Shown here: positions 14,740 through 21,558 of the stretch, piece by piece
How the letters are laid out: every line of letters begins with the position of its first letter
Numbering within the stretch: position 1 is the first letter of the stretch
NCBI GenBank assembly: GCA_964577315.1
Contig: CAZNYT010000041.1
Location: 1-21,558 of the forward strand
Source of the DNA: Desulfonatronospira sp964577315
GTDB lineage: Bacteria; Desulfobacterota; Desulfovibrionia; Desulfovibrionales; Desulfonatronovibrionaceae
Reading direction: 5' to 3'
DNA length: 21,558 bases
Notes under the pieces: model-generated
Told to the model about the DNA's origin: nothing
What the model saw: only the letters and a program-made list of their open reading frames with translations
Database searches by the model: none
Position numbers and translations under genes: made by a program

Positions 14740-15990
14740 TCATGCCGCATCGTCCTTGCCGGTAAATTCCTGTAGATTTGCCAGCCCAAATGCCTCGTGC
14801 AGTGTGCGAACTGCCAACTCGGTGTATTTTTCGTCGATCAGGCAAGATATCTTTATCTCGGATGTACTTATTATCTTAACATTAATATTTTCCTTTTTCA
14901 AAGCAGAAAAGGCAATGGCTGCCACCCCGGAATGGTTCCGCATCCCCACTCCGATCACGGACACCTTGGCCACATTCTCCTCGTACAGGATCTCTCTGGC
15001 CCCGATTTTGTCCTTAACTTTCTCAAGGATGTTCAAGCTCTCCTCAATGCTGCTCTTGGGGACGGTAAAGGTCATATCCGTGTGGCTGCCTTCCCGGCTG
15101 GGGTTCTGCACGATCATGTCCACCACTATGTTTGCCCGGGCAATGGGCTCAAATATTGAGGCTGCCACTCCGGGAGAATCAACTACATCCACCAAAGTAA
15201 TCCGTGCCTGATCCTTGTCATAAGCCACTCCGGAAACCATTGCTGCTTCCATGCTCTTATCCTCCTTAACAATATATGTCCCGGGCATGTCTGAAAAAGT
15301 GGAACGTACATGTACCGGGACATTATACTTTTTGGCGAACTCCACGGAACGTATCTGTAGGACCTTGGCTCCCATGCTGGCCATTTCCAACATCTCGTCG
15401 TAAGCGATCTTTTTTCTCTTTTTGGCTTGGGAACAAGTATTGGGATCCGTGGTATAAACCCCTTCCACATCGCTGTAAATCTCGCACAGCTCGGCATCCA
15501 AGGCTGCGGCCAAGGCCACTGCTGTGGTATCTGAACCGCCCCTACCCAAGGTGGTGATGCGCATCTCCGAATCGCAGCCCTGAAACCCAGCCACTACCAA
15601 AACATCAAAATCCTGCATAAGCTCCTTCATTCTATCCTGCTCCACATCCAGAATCCTAGCCCCGCCAAAACTGCGATCCGTTTGTATCGGGATCTGAAAA
15701 CCCAAAAAAGATCTGGCGCTTACTCCTATGTCCCTGAGAAGTATGGAAAATAGGGCCACCGAGACCTGCTCCCCGGTAGAAACCATAACATCCATCTCCG
15801 AGGGATCCGGGCGCTTGGAGCACTGCTTGGCCAAATTCAAAAGCCGGTCCGTCTCGCCGGACATGGCGGACAATACCACTACTACCTTGTATCCTTTGTC
15901 CAAGGCTCTGACCACCTTGTCCCGCACCTTTTGCATGCATTCTATATCCGCAACAGAACTACCTCCATATTTCTGGACCAACACCCGCAT
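14740..15990 (-). CDS. lysC: Aspartate kinase
   Basis: This enzyme phosphorylates aspartate in the first step to lysine, threonine and methionine. The 416-residue monofunctional form has the N-terminal kinase domain with VQKYGGSS (5-12), STGEQVS (71-77), GRGGSDTTAV (149-158) and SDVEGVYTTDPN (173-184), then two C-terminal ACT domains (about 264-335 and 343-410) for feedback control by pathway products. The reading frame is open upstream to 16149, but that part overlaps tsaE. The ATG at 15990 is preferred because AAGGAG lies 9 bases upstream and the family begins with M-x-x-x-VQKYGG. Another ATG at 16008 overlaps the tsaE stop as ATGA. It is the fourth-last... gene order places it between tsaE and cimA, and it probably shares their transcript. 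Confidence 0.95.
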   Translation of the reverse strand: MRVLVQKYGGSSVADIECMQKVRDKVVRALDKGYKVVVVLSAMSGETDRLLNLAKQCSKRPDPSEMDVMVSTGEQVSVALFSILLRDIGVSARSFLGFQIPIQTDRSFGGARILDVEQDRMKELMQDFDVLVVAGFQGCDSEMRITTLGRGGSDTTAVALAAALDAELCEIYSDVEGVYTTDPNTCSQAKKRKKIAYDEMLEMASMGAKVLQIRSVEFAKKYNVPVHVRSTFSDMPGTYIVKEDKSMEAAMVSGVAYDKDQARITLVDVVDSPGVAASIFEPIARANIVVDMIVQNPSREGSHTDMTFTVPKSSIEESLNILEKVKDKIGAREILYEENVAKVSVIGVGMRNHSGVAAIAFSALKKENINVKIISTSEIKISCLIDEKYTELAVRTLHEAFGLANLQEFTGKDDAA

Positions 15991-16004
15991 ATCTTGATAC
16001 TCCT

Positions 16005-16508
16005 TCATACTAAGCCATTTATGAACTTTTCCAACACAGTACCTGCTCCGAAAAAACTTACCCGGGCCATTCTTGCATCCCCGGAAAAATCCAGGACAAT
16101 CACCACTCTGTCCCTGGGCATAAGACCCAGGCTCAAGTTCTCGCTCCACTCCACTACTACCAGCCTATCCGGATCCTGTAAAAGCTCTATCACTTCTTCG
16201 TCCGGATCCTGCCCTTCCAGGCGATAAAGATCCACATGAGCAGTCTCTGGCGTGGTGGGATAAATATTCACCAGATTGAAACTGGGGCTGCTGACCTCTG
16301 CTTCTTCCCCCCCGGGCAAGGCTGAAACTATCCCCCGTATCATGGTGGTTTTGCCCGCACCCAGATCACCCCGGAAAAACACTGCCGGAAAGATCCCTGC
16401 ACTATTAAAACCTTGTCCCAGCCGAATTCCCAAGGCTGAAGTAGCCTGGTCCTCAGGCAGATATATGGAGAACTGATCCAGAGGCATTGCAGCGTATAAG
16501 CATTGCAA
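16005..16508 (-). CDS. tsaE: tRNA t6A modification ATPase TsaE
   Basis: TsaE (YjeE) is the ATPase that works with TsaB, TsaD and TsaC to place threonylcarbamoyladenosine at position 37 of ANN-decoding tRNAs. The 167-residue product has Walker A GDLGAGKTT (47-55), SPSFNLVNIY (74-83), HVDLYRL (91-97) and the conserved Glu-Trp pair (120-121, VVEWSE). Two starts are possible, 16508 and an ATG at 16487 (MPLDQF); neither has a clear Shine-Dalgarno, and the shorter one fits usual family length (about 150-160) better. It is 14 bp after the CBS gene and 14 bp before lysC. None of its partners TsaB, TsaC and TsaD is in the window. Confidence 0.93.
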   Translation of the reverse strand: MQCLYAAMPLDQFSIYLPEDQATSALGIRLGQGFNSAGIFPAVFFRGDLGAGKTTMIRGIVSALPGGEEAEVSSPSFNLVNIYPTTPETAHVDLYRLEGQDPDEEVIELLQDPDRLVVVEWSENLSLGLMPRDRVVIVLDFSGDARMARVSFFGAGTVLEKFINGLV

Positions 16509-16522
16509 GGTAAAATATCAGC

Positions 16523-16981
16523 TTAGGCTTCCTTGCCCACCAGGGTCTTCAAAACATCGGACTTTCCCACCACTCCCAACAACTTGCCATCTTTTTCCAC
16601 CGGTAGGGTATGATATTTCTTGTCTACCATGATCTGAGCAAGTTCCTCCAAAGGGGTTTCCCTGGTAACAGAAAGAGGGTTAGGAGTCATGGCCTCTTCC
16701 ACCTTGGTGGCAGCGATCTTTTGAACCTCTTTTTCCACCCTGGACAAGGAACTAAGGGGCACCAGGCTATCCAGAAGCGTAAACATGGAAGGCAGGGGGA
16801 ACTTTTTCTGCATGGCCACCAGATCACTTTGACATATTATTCCCACCAGGTTGTTGTTTTCATCCACCACCGGAACACCGTTAATATTTTTTTCCAGGAG
16901 CACTCTGGCTGCTTCTGCGATATCCGTCTGGGGATACAAGGATATGGGATCCCGGGTCATGATGTCTTCAGCTGTTTGCAT
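16523..16981 (-). CDS. Stand-alone CBS-domain pair protein
   Basis: The 152-residue protein is two tandem CBS domains (about 1-60 and 88-150) with no attached enzyme or channel. Each carries the usual signatures: NINGVPVVDENNNLVGIICQ then SDL, and KYHTLPVEKDGKLLGVV then GKSDVL. Such pairs typically bind adenine nucleotides (AMP, ATP or S-adenosylmethionine) and act as energy or cofactor sensors for a partner protein. The ligand and partner are not visible. AAGGA lies about 12 bases before the ATG. It sits in the middle of the pdxJ-rarA run, after a 66-bp gap that holds a degenerate intergenic repeat copy and is the largest gap of the run, so an internal promoter here is possible. Confidence 0.88.
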   Translation of the reverse strand: MQTAEDIMTRDPISLYPQTDIAEAARVLLEKNINGVPVVDENNNLVGIICQSDLVAMQKKFPLPSMFTLLDSLVPLSSLSRVEKEVQKIAATKVEEAMTPNPLSVTRETPLEELAQIMVDKKYHTLPVEKDGKLLGVVGKSDVLKTLVGKEA

Positions 16982-17015
16982 ATACCACTCGTTTCCTTAA
17001 TATCACTGTAAGATT

Positions 17016-17029
17016 GTAATTATTCACCA
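17016..17029 (-). repeat. Degenerate copy of the GTGAATAATTRCAA repeat
   Basis: On the minus strand GTGAATAATTACAA differs by one base from GTGAATAATTGCAA (plus strand, 882-895). It is one arm only, in the 66-bp gap between nnr and the CBS gene. It is short enough that chance is possible, but the gap location matches the other copies. Confidence 0.35.
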
Positions 17030-17047
17030 TTTTTGTCCACAAAAAAT

Positions 17048-18625
17048 TTAACATAAAGCATGTATATCATCACCGATAGCCTTTTGTTTGAACTTGGCCA
17101 AAACTTCAGGCAAGGCATCCGCAATTTCCCGGGCAAAATTTCCCCTGTAGGGATAAACATTTTCCAGTTCCCTGCCAGCCAGACCATGCCAGTACACGCC
17201 AATATTGGCTGCATCCAGGGCTTTCAAATTTTGCCCCATGAGGCTTCCGATCACTCCGGACAAAACATCTCCGGCTCCACCCACTGCCAAATTGGGAGTG
17301 GCAAAAGGAGAGATGTAAAAATGTTTATTATTGCCGGTGATTATAGAGGCAGCCCCCTTAAGAACCAGATTTAAATCGTGCTTGGTGGTAAATTCCCGGG
17401 CATAGTGACTGCGGTCCTGGTTAAGCTCCCGGGGCGAAATGTTAAAAAACCTGGCCAATTCACCTGGATGCGGGGTTAAAACTACATCCCTGGACGAAGA
17501 CAGATACTGCATCAAACCTTGATCCTGGGCAAGAAAATACAAGGCATCCGCATCAAACAAGGATCTAGGATGCAGGTTCTTGGTATACTCCCTTAAGAAC
17601 TCCCCCGTTTCTGGCTCTCTTCCTATTCCCGGACCGATCACCACGGAATCAAAGCTAGGAAGCAGATCCTTTAGCTCCTGCAGCATTTCGGGATGCCATT
17701 TATCGCTGTCGCCCAAGGGAATAGTCATGATTTCCGGCCAGGAACATCTTATGGTCTGGGCCAAATGAGAGGGACATGCCAGAGTGACTAAACCTGCCCC
17801 GGCCCTTAAAGCGCCCAAACAAGTCAAAACCGCTGCTCCAGCCAGCCCCTGAGAGCCACCCACCACTAGGACATGCCCCCCTTCTTTCTTGTGCATGGTT
17901 TTTTTGGGGGATACCAATTGATCCAAGATATCACTTTTTAGGGCATAGTGTTCCGGAGGGCTGTCGTCTTTAATCCTCTTGGGAATGCCTATGCTGGCAA
18001 TAGTCAAACAACCGATGAATTCCCGGGCTTCCGGCTGAAAAAGACCCAGCTTGGCCTCTTCAAAAGCCACTGTAGCATTTGCCTGGACCGCCACCGGGCT
18101 GGGTTTGCCAGTGATACCATTTATGCCTGAAGGGATATCCAGGGATAGAACAAAGCTTTTTGCTCCCAGTTTGTTAATGGCCCGGATCCACTGGACATAG
18201 TCCTCGCGCAATTCACCAGCAAAACCAGTGCCCAGCAACCCATCTACAATAATATCCACTCCTTTGAGAAAATCCAGATTATATTCATACAAATACATGT
18301 ACGGTACATCCAGATTTCTGAGCAGGGAGAGATGGTAGCCCGCAGCCCCTTGATATTCTTTAAGTCTCTTGGAATGCAGAATCATGACCTTGACATCGCT
18401 GTTCCACAAATGCCTGGCTAGAGCAAAAGCATCTCCGCCGTTATTGCCCGAGCCTGCAAATACCAAGGCTGTACGTCCCGAAAGTTCCGAGTATTTCCCC
18501 CTTATAACCCTAAAGGCTTCACGGCTGGCGTTTTCCATGAGGATTTCCGGCCACAGCCCGAAGTCCTCCATACAGGTCTTGTCCCAGGCAGCCATTTCCT
18601 CCGGGGAAGGTAAACGCAGGTACAT
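17048..18625 (-). CDS. nnr: Bifunctional NAD(P)H-hydrate repair enzyme (epimerase and dehydratase)
   Basis: Nnr repairs hydrated, inactive NAD(P)H. The N-terminal domain (about 1-215) is the epimerase, with FAGSGNNGGDAF (56-67) and the DGLLGTGFAGELR segment (128-140). The C-terminal domain (about 235-515) is the ADP/ATP-dependent dehydratase of the ribokinase-like fold, with GPGIG (331-335), LTPHPGE (383-389) and NLAVGGAGDVLSG (445-457) including catalytic Asp453. The frame is open to an ATG at 18658, but that overlaps acpS. The ATG at 18625 has GGGAG 6 bases upstream and gives the usual YLRLPSPEEM start, so 525 residues are annotated. It lies 22 bp after acpS. Confidence 0.94.
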   Translation of the reverse strand: MYLRLPSPEEMAAWDKTCMEDFGLWPEILMENASREAFRVIRGKYSELSGRTALVFAGSGNNGGDAFALARHLWNSDVKVMILHSKRLKEYQGAAGYHLSLLRNLDVPYMYLYEYNLDFLKGVDIIVDGLLGTGFAGELREDYVQWIRAINKLGAKSFVLSLDIPSGINGITGKPSPVAVQANATVAFEEAKLGLFQPEAREFIGCLTIASIGIPKRIKDDSPPEHYALKSDILDQLVSPKKTMHKKEGGHVLVVGGSQGLAGAAVLTCLGALRAGAGLVTLACPSHLAQTIRCSWPEIMTIPLGDSDKWHPEMLQELKDLLPSFDSVVIGPGIGREPETGEFLREYTKNLHPRSLFDADALYFLAQDQGLMQYLSSSRDVVLTPHPGELARFFNISPRELNQDRSHYAREFTTKHDLNLVLKGAASIITGNNKHFYISPFATPNLAVGGAGDVLSGVIGSLMGQNLKALDAANIGVYWHGLAGRELENVYPYRGNFAREIADALPEVLAKFKQKAIGDDIHALC

Positions 18626-18647
18626 AGGCAATCTCCCGTGCAAAGAT

Positions 18648-19028
18648 TTAAAATTCATCCCTTTCCAAAATAACTACTGCTACTGCCGAATCCCGACCAT
18701 GGGTCAGGGATAAATGCACCTTGTCAGCCCCCAGGGAATCAAACCTGGCCCGGGCCGGACCGCTAAAAAAGAGGCTTGTTCCCCCTGCCTGGCTTTTCAC
18801 AATCTTTAAATGGTGCATGGTTATTCCCTGGGAAAAACCTGTCCCCAGGGCCTTGACCCCGGCTTCCTTGGCAGCAAACCTGGATGCCAGGTAGGCAACT
18901 GAAGGTTGCCTAAATCCGGATAGCTCCTCCGGGGAAAGAATCTTTTGCTCAAAACGACCAGGGAATTTTTTTTGGATGGACTTTACCCTGTCCAGCTCCA
19001 CAATATCCACGCCCATGCCCACAATCAT
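18648..19028 (-). CDS. acpS: Holo-[acyl-carrier-protein] synthase
   Basis: AcpS transfers the 4'-phosphopantetheine arm of CoA to apo-acyl carrier protein, activating fatty acid synthesis. The 126-residue product has the usual small trimer-forming fold with magnesium ligands Asp8 (GVDIVEL) and Glu55 (FAAKEAGVKAL), and the SLTHGR segment (107-112). The ATG at 19028 gives the family-typical MIVGMGVDIVE start and has GAG 6 bases upstream; the upstream in-frame start at 19049 would overlap pdxJ. It lies 10 bp after pdxJ. The pdxJ-acpS pairing is a common arrangement in Proteobacteria. Confidence 0.95.
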   Translation of the reverse strand: MIVGMGVDIVELDRVKSIQKKFPGRFEQKILSPEELSGFRQPSVAYLASRFAAKEAGVKALGTGFSQGITMHHLKIVKSQAGGTSLFFSGPARARFDSLGADKVHLSLTHGRDSAVAVVILERDEF

Positions 19029-19038
19029 ATCCTGCTCG

Positions 19039-19764
19039 TCAATCCACAAAGCCCCGAATTATTTCATTCATTTGCTCCACAGCCCTGGTCATTCCCATCA
19101 ATACTGCCCTGGAAACAATGCTGTGCCCGATAGAATACTCACAAATCCCTGGCACCCGGGAAAAGGCCAAAATGTTCTGGTAATTCAACCCGTGCCCCAG
19201 ATTTACCTTGAGACCCAGGGACTGGGCATGTTCGATCCCGGCAACTATCTTTTCCAATTCATTCCGGGACTTCACAACATCCGGGGCATCAGCATAATGA
19301 CCGGTATGTATCTCCACGTAATCCGCCCCAGCCTGGGCTGCTGCATCAATTTGCCCGGGATCTCCGTCAATAAACAGGCTGGTGAAGATATTTCTCTCCT
19401 TGAACGGTGCCAAGAAATCCTTGATAAAATCCTCTTTTCCCTGACATTCTAAACCACCTTCTGTGGTCAGCTCCTCCCTTTTTTCAGGGACCAAACAAAC
19501 CATATGGGGTAAAATGTCCAGGGCAACACCTTGCATCTCCTGGGTAGCGGCCATTTCCAGGTGCAGGTTGGTGGTCAAGGTAGCCTTGAGAAGTTCCAAG
19601 TCCCGATCCCGGATGTGTCTACGGTCTTCCCGCAGGTGTACAATAATGCCTTGTGCCCCGCCCAATTCCGCCAGATGGGCTGCGGTAACAGGCTCGGGCT
19701 CGGTTCCCTTTCTAGCCTCTCTTAGCGTGGCAACATGATCTACATTAACGACCAGAACCGGCAT
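19039..19764 (-). CDS. pdxJ: Pyridoxine 5'-phosphate synthase
   Basis: PdxJ closes the pyridine ring of vitamin B6 by condensing 3-amino-2-oxopropyl phosphate with 1-deoxy-xylulose 5-phosphate. The 241-residue barrel has VNVDHVATLREAR (6-18), VHLREDRRHI (42-51), LHLEMAAT, the HTGHYAD loop and NLGHGLNY near the phosphate site, all typical, and normal length. A strong AGGAGAG lies just before the ATG at 19764. It is the first gene of the eight-gene minus-strand run and diverges from the HMA gene, with a 26-bp dyad in between that may be a shared operator. Confidence 0.97.
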   Translation of the reverse strand: MPVLVVNVDHVATLREARKGTEPEPVTAAHLAELGGAQGIIVHLREDRRHIRDRDLELLKATLTTNLHLEMAATQEMQGVALDILPHMVCLVPEKREELTTEGGLECQGKEDFIKDFLAPFKERNIFTSLFIDGDPGQIDAAAQAGADYVEIHTGHYADAPDVVKSRNELEKIVAGIEHAQSLGLKVNLGHGLNYQNILAFSRVPGICEYSIGHSIVSRAVLMGMTRAVEQMNEIIRGFVD

Positions 19765-19800
19765 AGATCTCTCCTATATACTGAAATCAAATTATTTCTT

Positions 19801-19826
19801 TTGACTTATGGAGCTCAAAAAGTCAA
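19801..19826. promoter_or_regulatory. 26-bp dyad between pdxJ and the HMA gene
   Basis: TTGACTT (19801-19807) and AAGTCAA (19820-19826) are a perfect 7-bp inverted repeat centred on the palindrome GAGCTC (19811-19816); 11 of the 13 base pairs of the dyad match. It lies 37 bp from pdxJ and 86 bp from the HMA start, in a gene-free divergent region. An operator for a dimeric regulator is the simplest reading. Confidence 0.5.
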
Positions 19827-19911
19827 GATGGGTAATCCCCTTGTTCCAAGGTATAGGAACTATGTAGTCTAATACAAAACCAAAAAGGTATCAAACCCCA
19901 AGGAGGTTAAC

Positions 19912-20112
19912 ATGGCCAGATTGTCCATTACAGGCATGTCCTGCGGGCACTGCGCAAAAACAGTAGCAGAGGCCCTGGAAAATTTGCCTGGGATTTCCAA
20001 TGTTCAAGTAAGTTTGGAGAACCAGGAAGCCGTGTTTGAAGCGGACCCGAATACAGATATGGAAATGGTAAAAAAAGCAGTACAAAACGCAGGGTACCAA
20101 GTAAGTGAGTAA
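19912..20112 (+). CDS. Small HMA metallochaperone (CopZ-like)
   Basis: This 66-residue protein is a single heavy-metal-associated domain with the metal-binding GMSCGHC loop (8-14), where Cys11 and Cys14 are the ligands, and a normal beta-alpha-beta-beta-alpha-beta length. Such proteins carry Cu(I), or sometimes other soft metals, to P-type ATPases or regulators. AAGGAGG lies 5 bases before the ATG, one of the best ribosome sites in the window. No copper ATPase or copper regulator is next to it, so it is an orphan chaperone here; metal identity is inferred. Confidence 0.9.
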   Translation: MARLSITGMSCGHCAKTVAEALENLPGISNVQVSLENQEAVFEADPNTDMEMVKKAVQNAGYQVSE

Positions 20113-20177
20113 GCAAGTAAGAAAGGCTTCTATTATGCCATGGAAGTAGCAGGCAGCAGACAGATTAAAGCAGTAGG

Positions 20178-20212
20178 GATGAGCCTGCAAAATGTTACTT
20201 TGCAGGCTCATC
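20178..20212. terminator. Strong hairpin between convergent HMA and mucR-like genes
   Basis: GATGAGCCTGCAAA (20178-20191) and TTTGCAGGCTCATC (20199-20212) form a perfect 14-bp stem with a 7-base loop. It lies between the ends of two convergent genes. There is no long T-tract on either side, so it may end transcripts in both directions less efficiently than a classic intrinsic terminator or protect 3' ends. Confidence 0.6.
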
Positions 20213-20226
20213 TGGGAAGGTTAAAA

Positions 20227-20625
20227 TCATGATTTCTTGCGCTTTTCCCAAAGACGCATCTCTTGCATCTTTTTTCGCCTTTCCCTGGCCAAGCTTTTAC
20301 AAACCAAGGAGGCATTCTTTTTATAGCCCCACTTCTCTTTGTATTCCTCGGGAGTCAATCCATGAGTGGCCAAATGCTTCTTGGTAAGAACCTTGAATGA
20401 CTTGTTGCATTCCAGACAAACAATGCTTTTTTCCTTGATAGCCTTTTTGGGATCCACAGCAGGAGGCTCGGACTGTTCCTGCTGTTGTGGCTGATCCTGA
20501 TCCACCAAGCCTTTTATACCCTGGGTCAAGGTCTTAATCATGGAATTGATTTCCTCTTCCGTCATATTGCGTACGCAAGCCTGGGCTTTGACTATATCCA
20601 GTGCCTGCTTTATATAATCATCCAT
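20227..20625 (-). CDS. MucR/Ros-type zinc-finger transcriptional regulator
   Basis: The 132-residue protein has the MucR/Ros layout: an N-terminal helical part (DYIKQALDIVKAQ; oligomerisation region), a Gln/Pro-rich linker (about 42-58) and a prokaryotic C2H2 zinc finger with Cys70, Cys73, His84 and His88, followed by GLTPEEYKEKWGY (89-101), the family hallmark, and a basic tail. Family members bind AT-rich DNA and often repress their own gene; the upstream region is indeed AT-rich. The ATG at 20625 with GGAGG upstream is preferred over a TTG at 20685. Regulated genes cannot be inferred from this window. Confidence 0.92.
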   Translation of the reverse strand: MDDYIKQALDIVKAQACVRNMTEEEINSMIKTLTQGIKGLVDQDQPQQQEQSEPPAVDPKKAIKEKSIVCLECNKSFKVLTKKHLATHGLTPEEYKEKWGYKKNASLVCKSLARERRKKMQEMRLWEKRKKS

Positions 20626-20688
20626 ACCCCCTCCATCTCGTTTCTCATTAATAATTTTAAGCCTATATGACACACAAAGTTCCAAGAG

Positions 20689-20717
20689 GAAATAATAATA
20701 TATTTGTTATTTGTCAA
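20689..20717 (-). promoter_or_regulatory. Candidate promoter of the mucR-like gene
   Basis: A perfect -35 TTGACA (20717-20712) is followed after 17 bases by TATTTC (20694-20689), about 64 bases upstream of the start. The -10 is weak. The spacer is AT-only except one base, compatible with autorepression. Confidence 0.4.
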
Positions 20718-20985
20718 TTGTAGCTAAACACATATTTATTATTGCAATAAAAGACTTGTTCAATTATACGGTGTCTCAGACTAATTGCTGTTAAATTATG
20801 AACTCTTTAATTTGCAGAACATCAGTTGCCTCGAGCAATAAACACATAAATCCCTATTTCCTGACTTACTTTTGTAAGGCTTCCCTGATGATCTACTTCT
20901 TACCTTTTGGGGGCTTAAAAAGTATACGCTTACCAGGAGGAGACGTAATAAGAGCGCATCAAGCAAGAAAGAGTCGTTTAAACTG

Positions 20986-21013
20986 CTTGCAACTGTTCAC
21001 TATGCTTTACAAA
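20986..21013 (+). repeat. Intergenic repeat copy, CTTGCAACTGTTCA type
   Basis: CTTGCAACTGTTCA (20986-20999) is identical to 8332-8345, and TTTACAAA follows at the same distance in both. It lies 43 bases before the start of the right-hand gene. Confidence 0.55.
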
Positions 21014-21055
21014 TAATCAAGCAAATCCCAACAAGATACAAGACAGGAGTTTATT

Positions 21056-21558
21056 ATGCAGGACAAAAAGGAAGAAACAAGCCAGGCTATCCATGATTTA
21101 TCCCAGGTATTTAAATTTGAGCTATGGTTGCGTTTTTACTTTATTCAGGAAAAAGAAGAAAAACTGGTTCTGAACCTGGATGACCAGATCTTGCAAAAAA
21201 TCCGGGAAAACTACGGACATCTGGCTGAGTTAGCTCAGGAGCTGAATCAAAAAGAGGAGCTCACCCCGGAGATCTGCCGCAAAGCAATTGTGGACCACAT
21301 CCAACACCAATTTGACGGACACAAGTACCAAGCGGGTTTAGTGCCCCAGATCCTGGATCACTCGATCTTCAACACCGAAATCCAGCTGTTCAATACCTGG
21401 GCTTCCTTGCATGAGGATCAGCTGGACCAAAAAGTTCTGGATTTCGAAAAATGGCTTGAACTGTTCAATGAATGGAAACAAAGCGACAGCGCTCAAAAGG
21501 TAGCTCAATCCATAAAGATGGAAGAGCAGCAACAGCATCCTGGATCTCAAAAAATCCA
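21056..21558 (+). CDS. Hypothetical protein, 3' end cut by window edge
   Basis: The frame is open from the ATG at 21056 to the last base (167 codons) with no stop, so the gene continues beyond the window. AGGAG lies 6 bases before the ATG, a strong start. The visible part begins MQDKKEETSQAIHDLSQVF and continues FELWLRFYFIQEKEEKLVL; it is rich in Glu, Gln, Lys and aromatic residues, mostly helical in appearance, without signal peptide, membrane span or known motif. I do not recognise the family. It diverges from the mucR-like gene but is separated by 430 bp, so no functional link is implied. Confidence 0.75.
   Translation, partial: MQDKKEETSQAIHDLSQVFKFELWLRFYFIQEKEEKLVLNLDDQILQKIRENYGHLAELAQELNQKEELTPEICRKAIVDHIQHQFDGHKYQAGLVPQILDHSIFNTEIQLFNTWASLHEDQLDQKVLDFEKWLELFNEWKQSDSAQKVAQSIKMEEQQQHPGSQKI

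Larger units (their letters stand above)
20626..21055. other. 430-bp AT-rich intergenic region, divergent promoters and repeat
   Basis: No supported gene lies here. It holds the likely mucR-like promoter (20689-20717), AT-rich tracts such as AATAATAATATATTTG that suit MucR-type binding, and a CTTGCAACTGTTCA repeat copy (20986-20999) shortly before the right-hand gene. A 72-codon frame at 20798-21016 has no ribosome site, and its end is the repeat itself. Confidence 0.6.

Noticed and set aside
15991..16149. Extra 53 codons at the N-terminus of aspartate kinase
   Set aside because: They overlap tsaE in another frame and do not resemble aspartokinase. AAGGAG supports the ATG at 15990.
20798..21016. 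Plus-strand open frame of 72 codons
   Set aside because: It has no ribosome site and no family resemblance, and its C-terminal codons are the CTTGCAACTGTTCA repeat also found at 8332.

Overview
The window looks like ordinary chromosome from a sulfate-reducing deltaproteobacterium of the Desulfovibrionales type. This is inferred from the gene set: a sigma-32 gene followed by HD, TPR-lipoprotein and LolB-like genes, a MetH without the activation domain, a MucR/Ros zinc-finger regulator, citramalate synthase next to aspartokinase, and a zinc-ribbon/DUF3426 protein beside radA. The species cannot be named from the sequence alone. No phage, plasmid, CRISPR, rRNA or tRNA signal was seen.

Layout. 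(1) 1-804, minus strand: a coiled-coil hypothetical gene followed by rpiB, which runs off the left edge. (2) 896-5124, minus strand: rpoH, HD hydrolase, TPR lipoprotein, LolB-like lipoprotein, all with overlapping stop/start codons and closed by a hairpin. (3) 5431-8329, plus strand: metH and a short ArgA-like N-acetyltransferase. (4) 8330-8962: a 633-bp non-coding stretch with stacked inverted repeats. (5) 8963-11675, plus strand: hpt, zinc-ribbon membrane protein, radA. (6) 11676-11842: a palindromic non-coding element between the convergent radA and rarA. (7) 19764 down to 11843, minus strand: pdxJ, acpS, nnr, CBS protein, tsaE, lysC, cimA, rarA, an eight-gene run with gaps of 10-66 bp. (8) 19912-21558: a small HMA metallochaperone (plus), a MucR-like regulator (minus), and a hypothetical gene (plus) cut by the right edge.

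Function. Most genes are housekeeping. The pdxJ-rarA run combines vitamin B6 synthesis, phosphopantetheinyl transfer, repair of damaged NAD(P)H, tRNA t6A modification, the entry steps of aspartate-family and citramalate-route isoleucine synthesis, and replication-fork maintenance. The rpoH run links the heat-shock sigma factor to two lipoproteins. The hpt-radA run joins purine salvage and recombination.

The least ordinary signals are non-coding. Two related elements bounded by AACGAAACTT-type ends (about 8493-8925 and 11674-11841) share three blocks in the same order. A short palindromic repeat with core GCAAYTRTTCAC recurs in four intergenic regions. A 26-bp dyad lies between pdxJ and the HMA gene. 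No new multi-gene defence or metabolic system is supported by this sequence.
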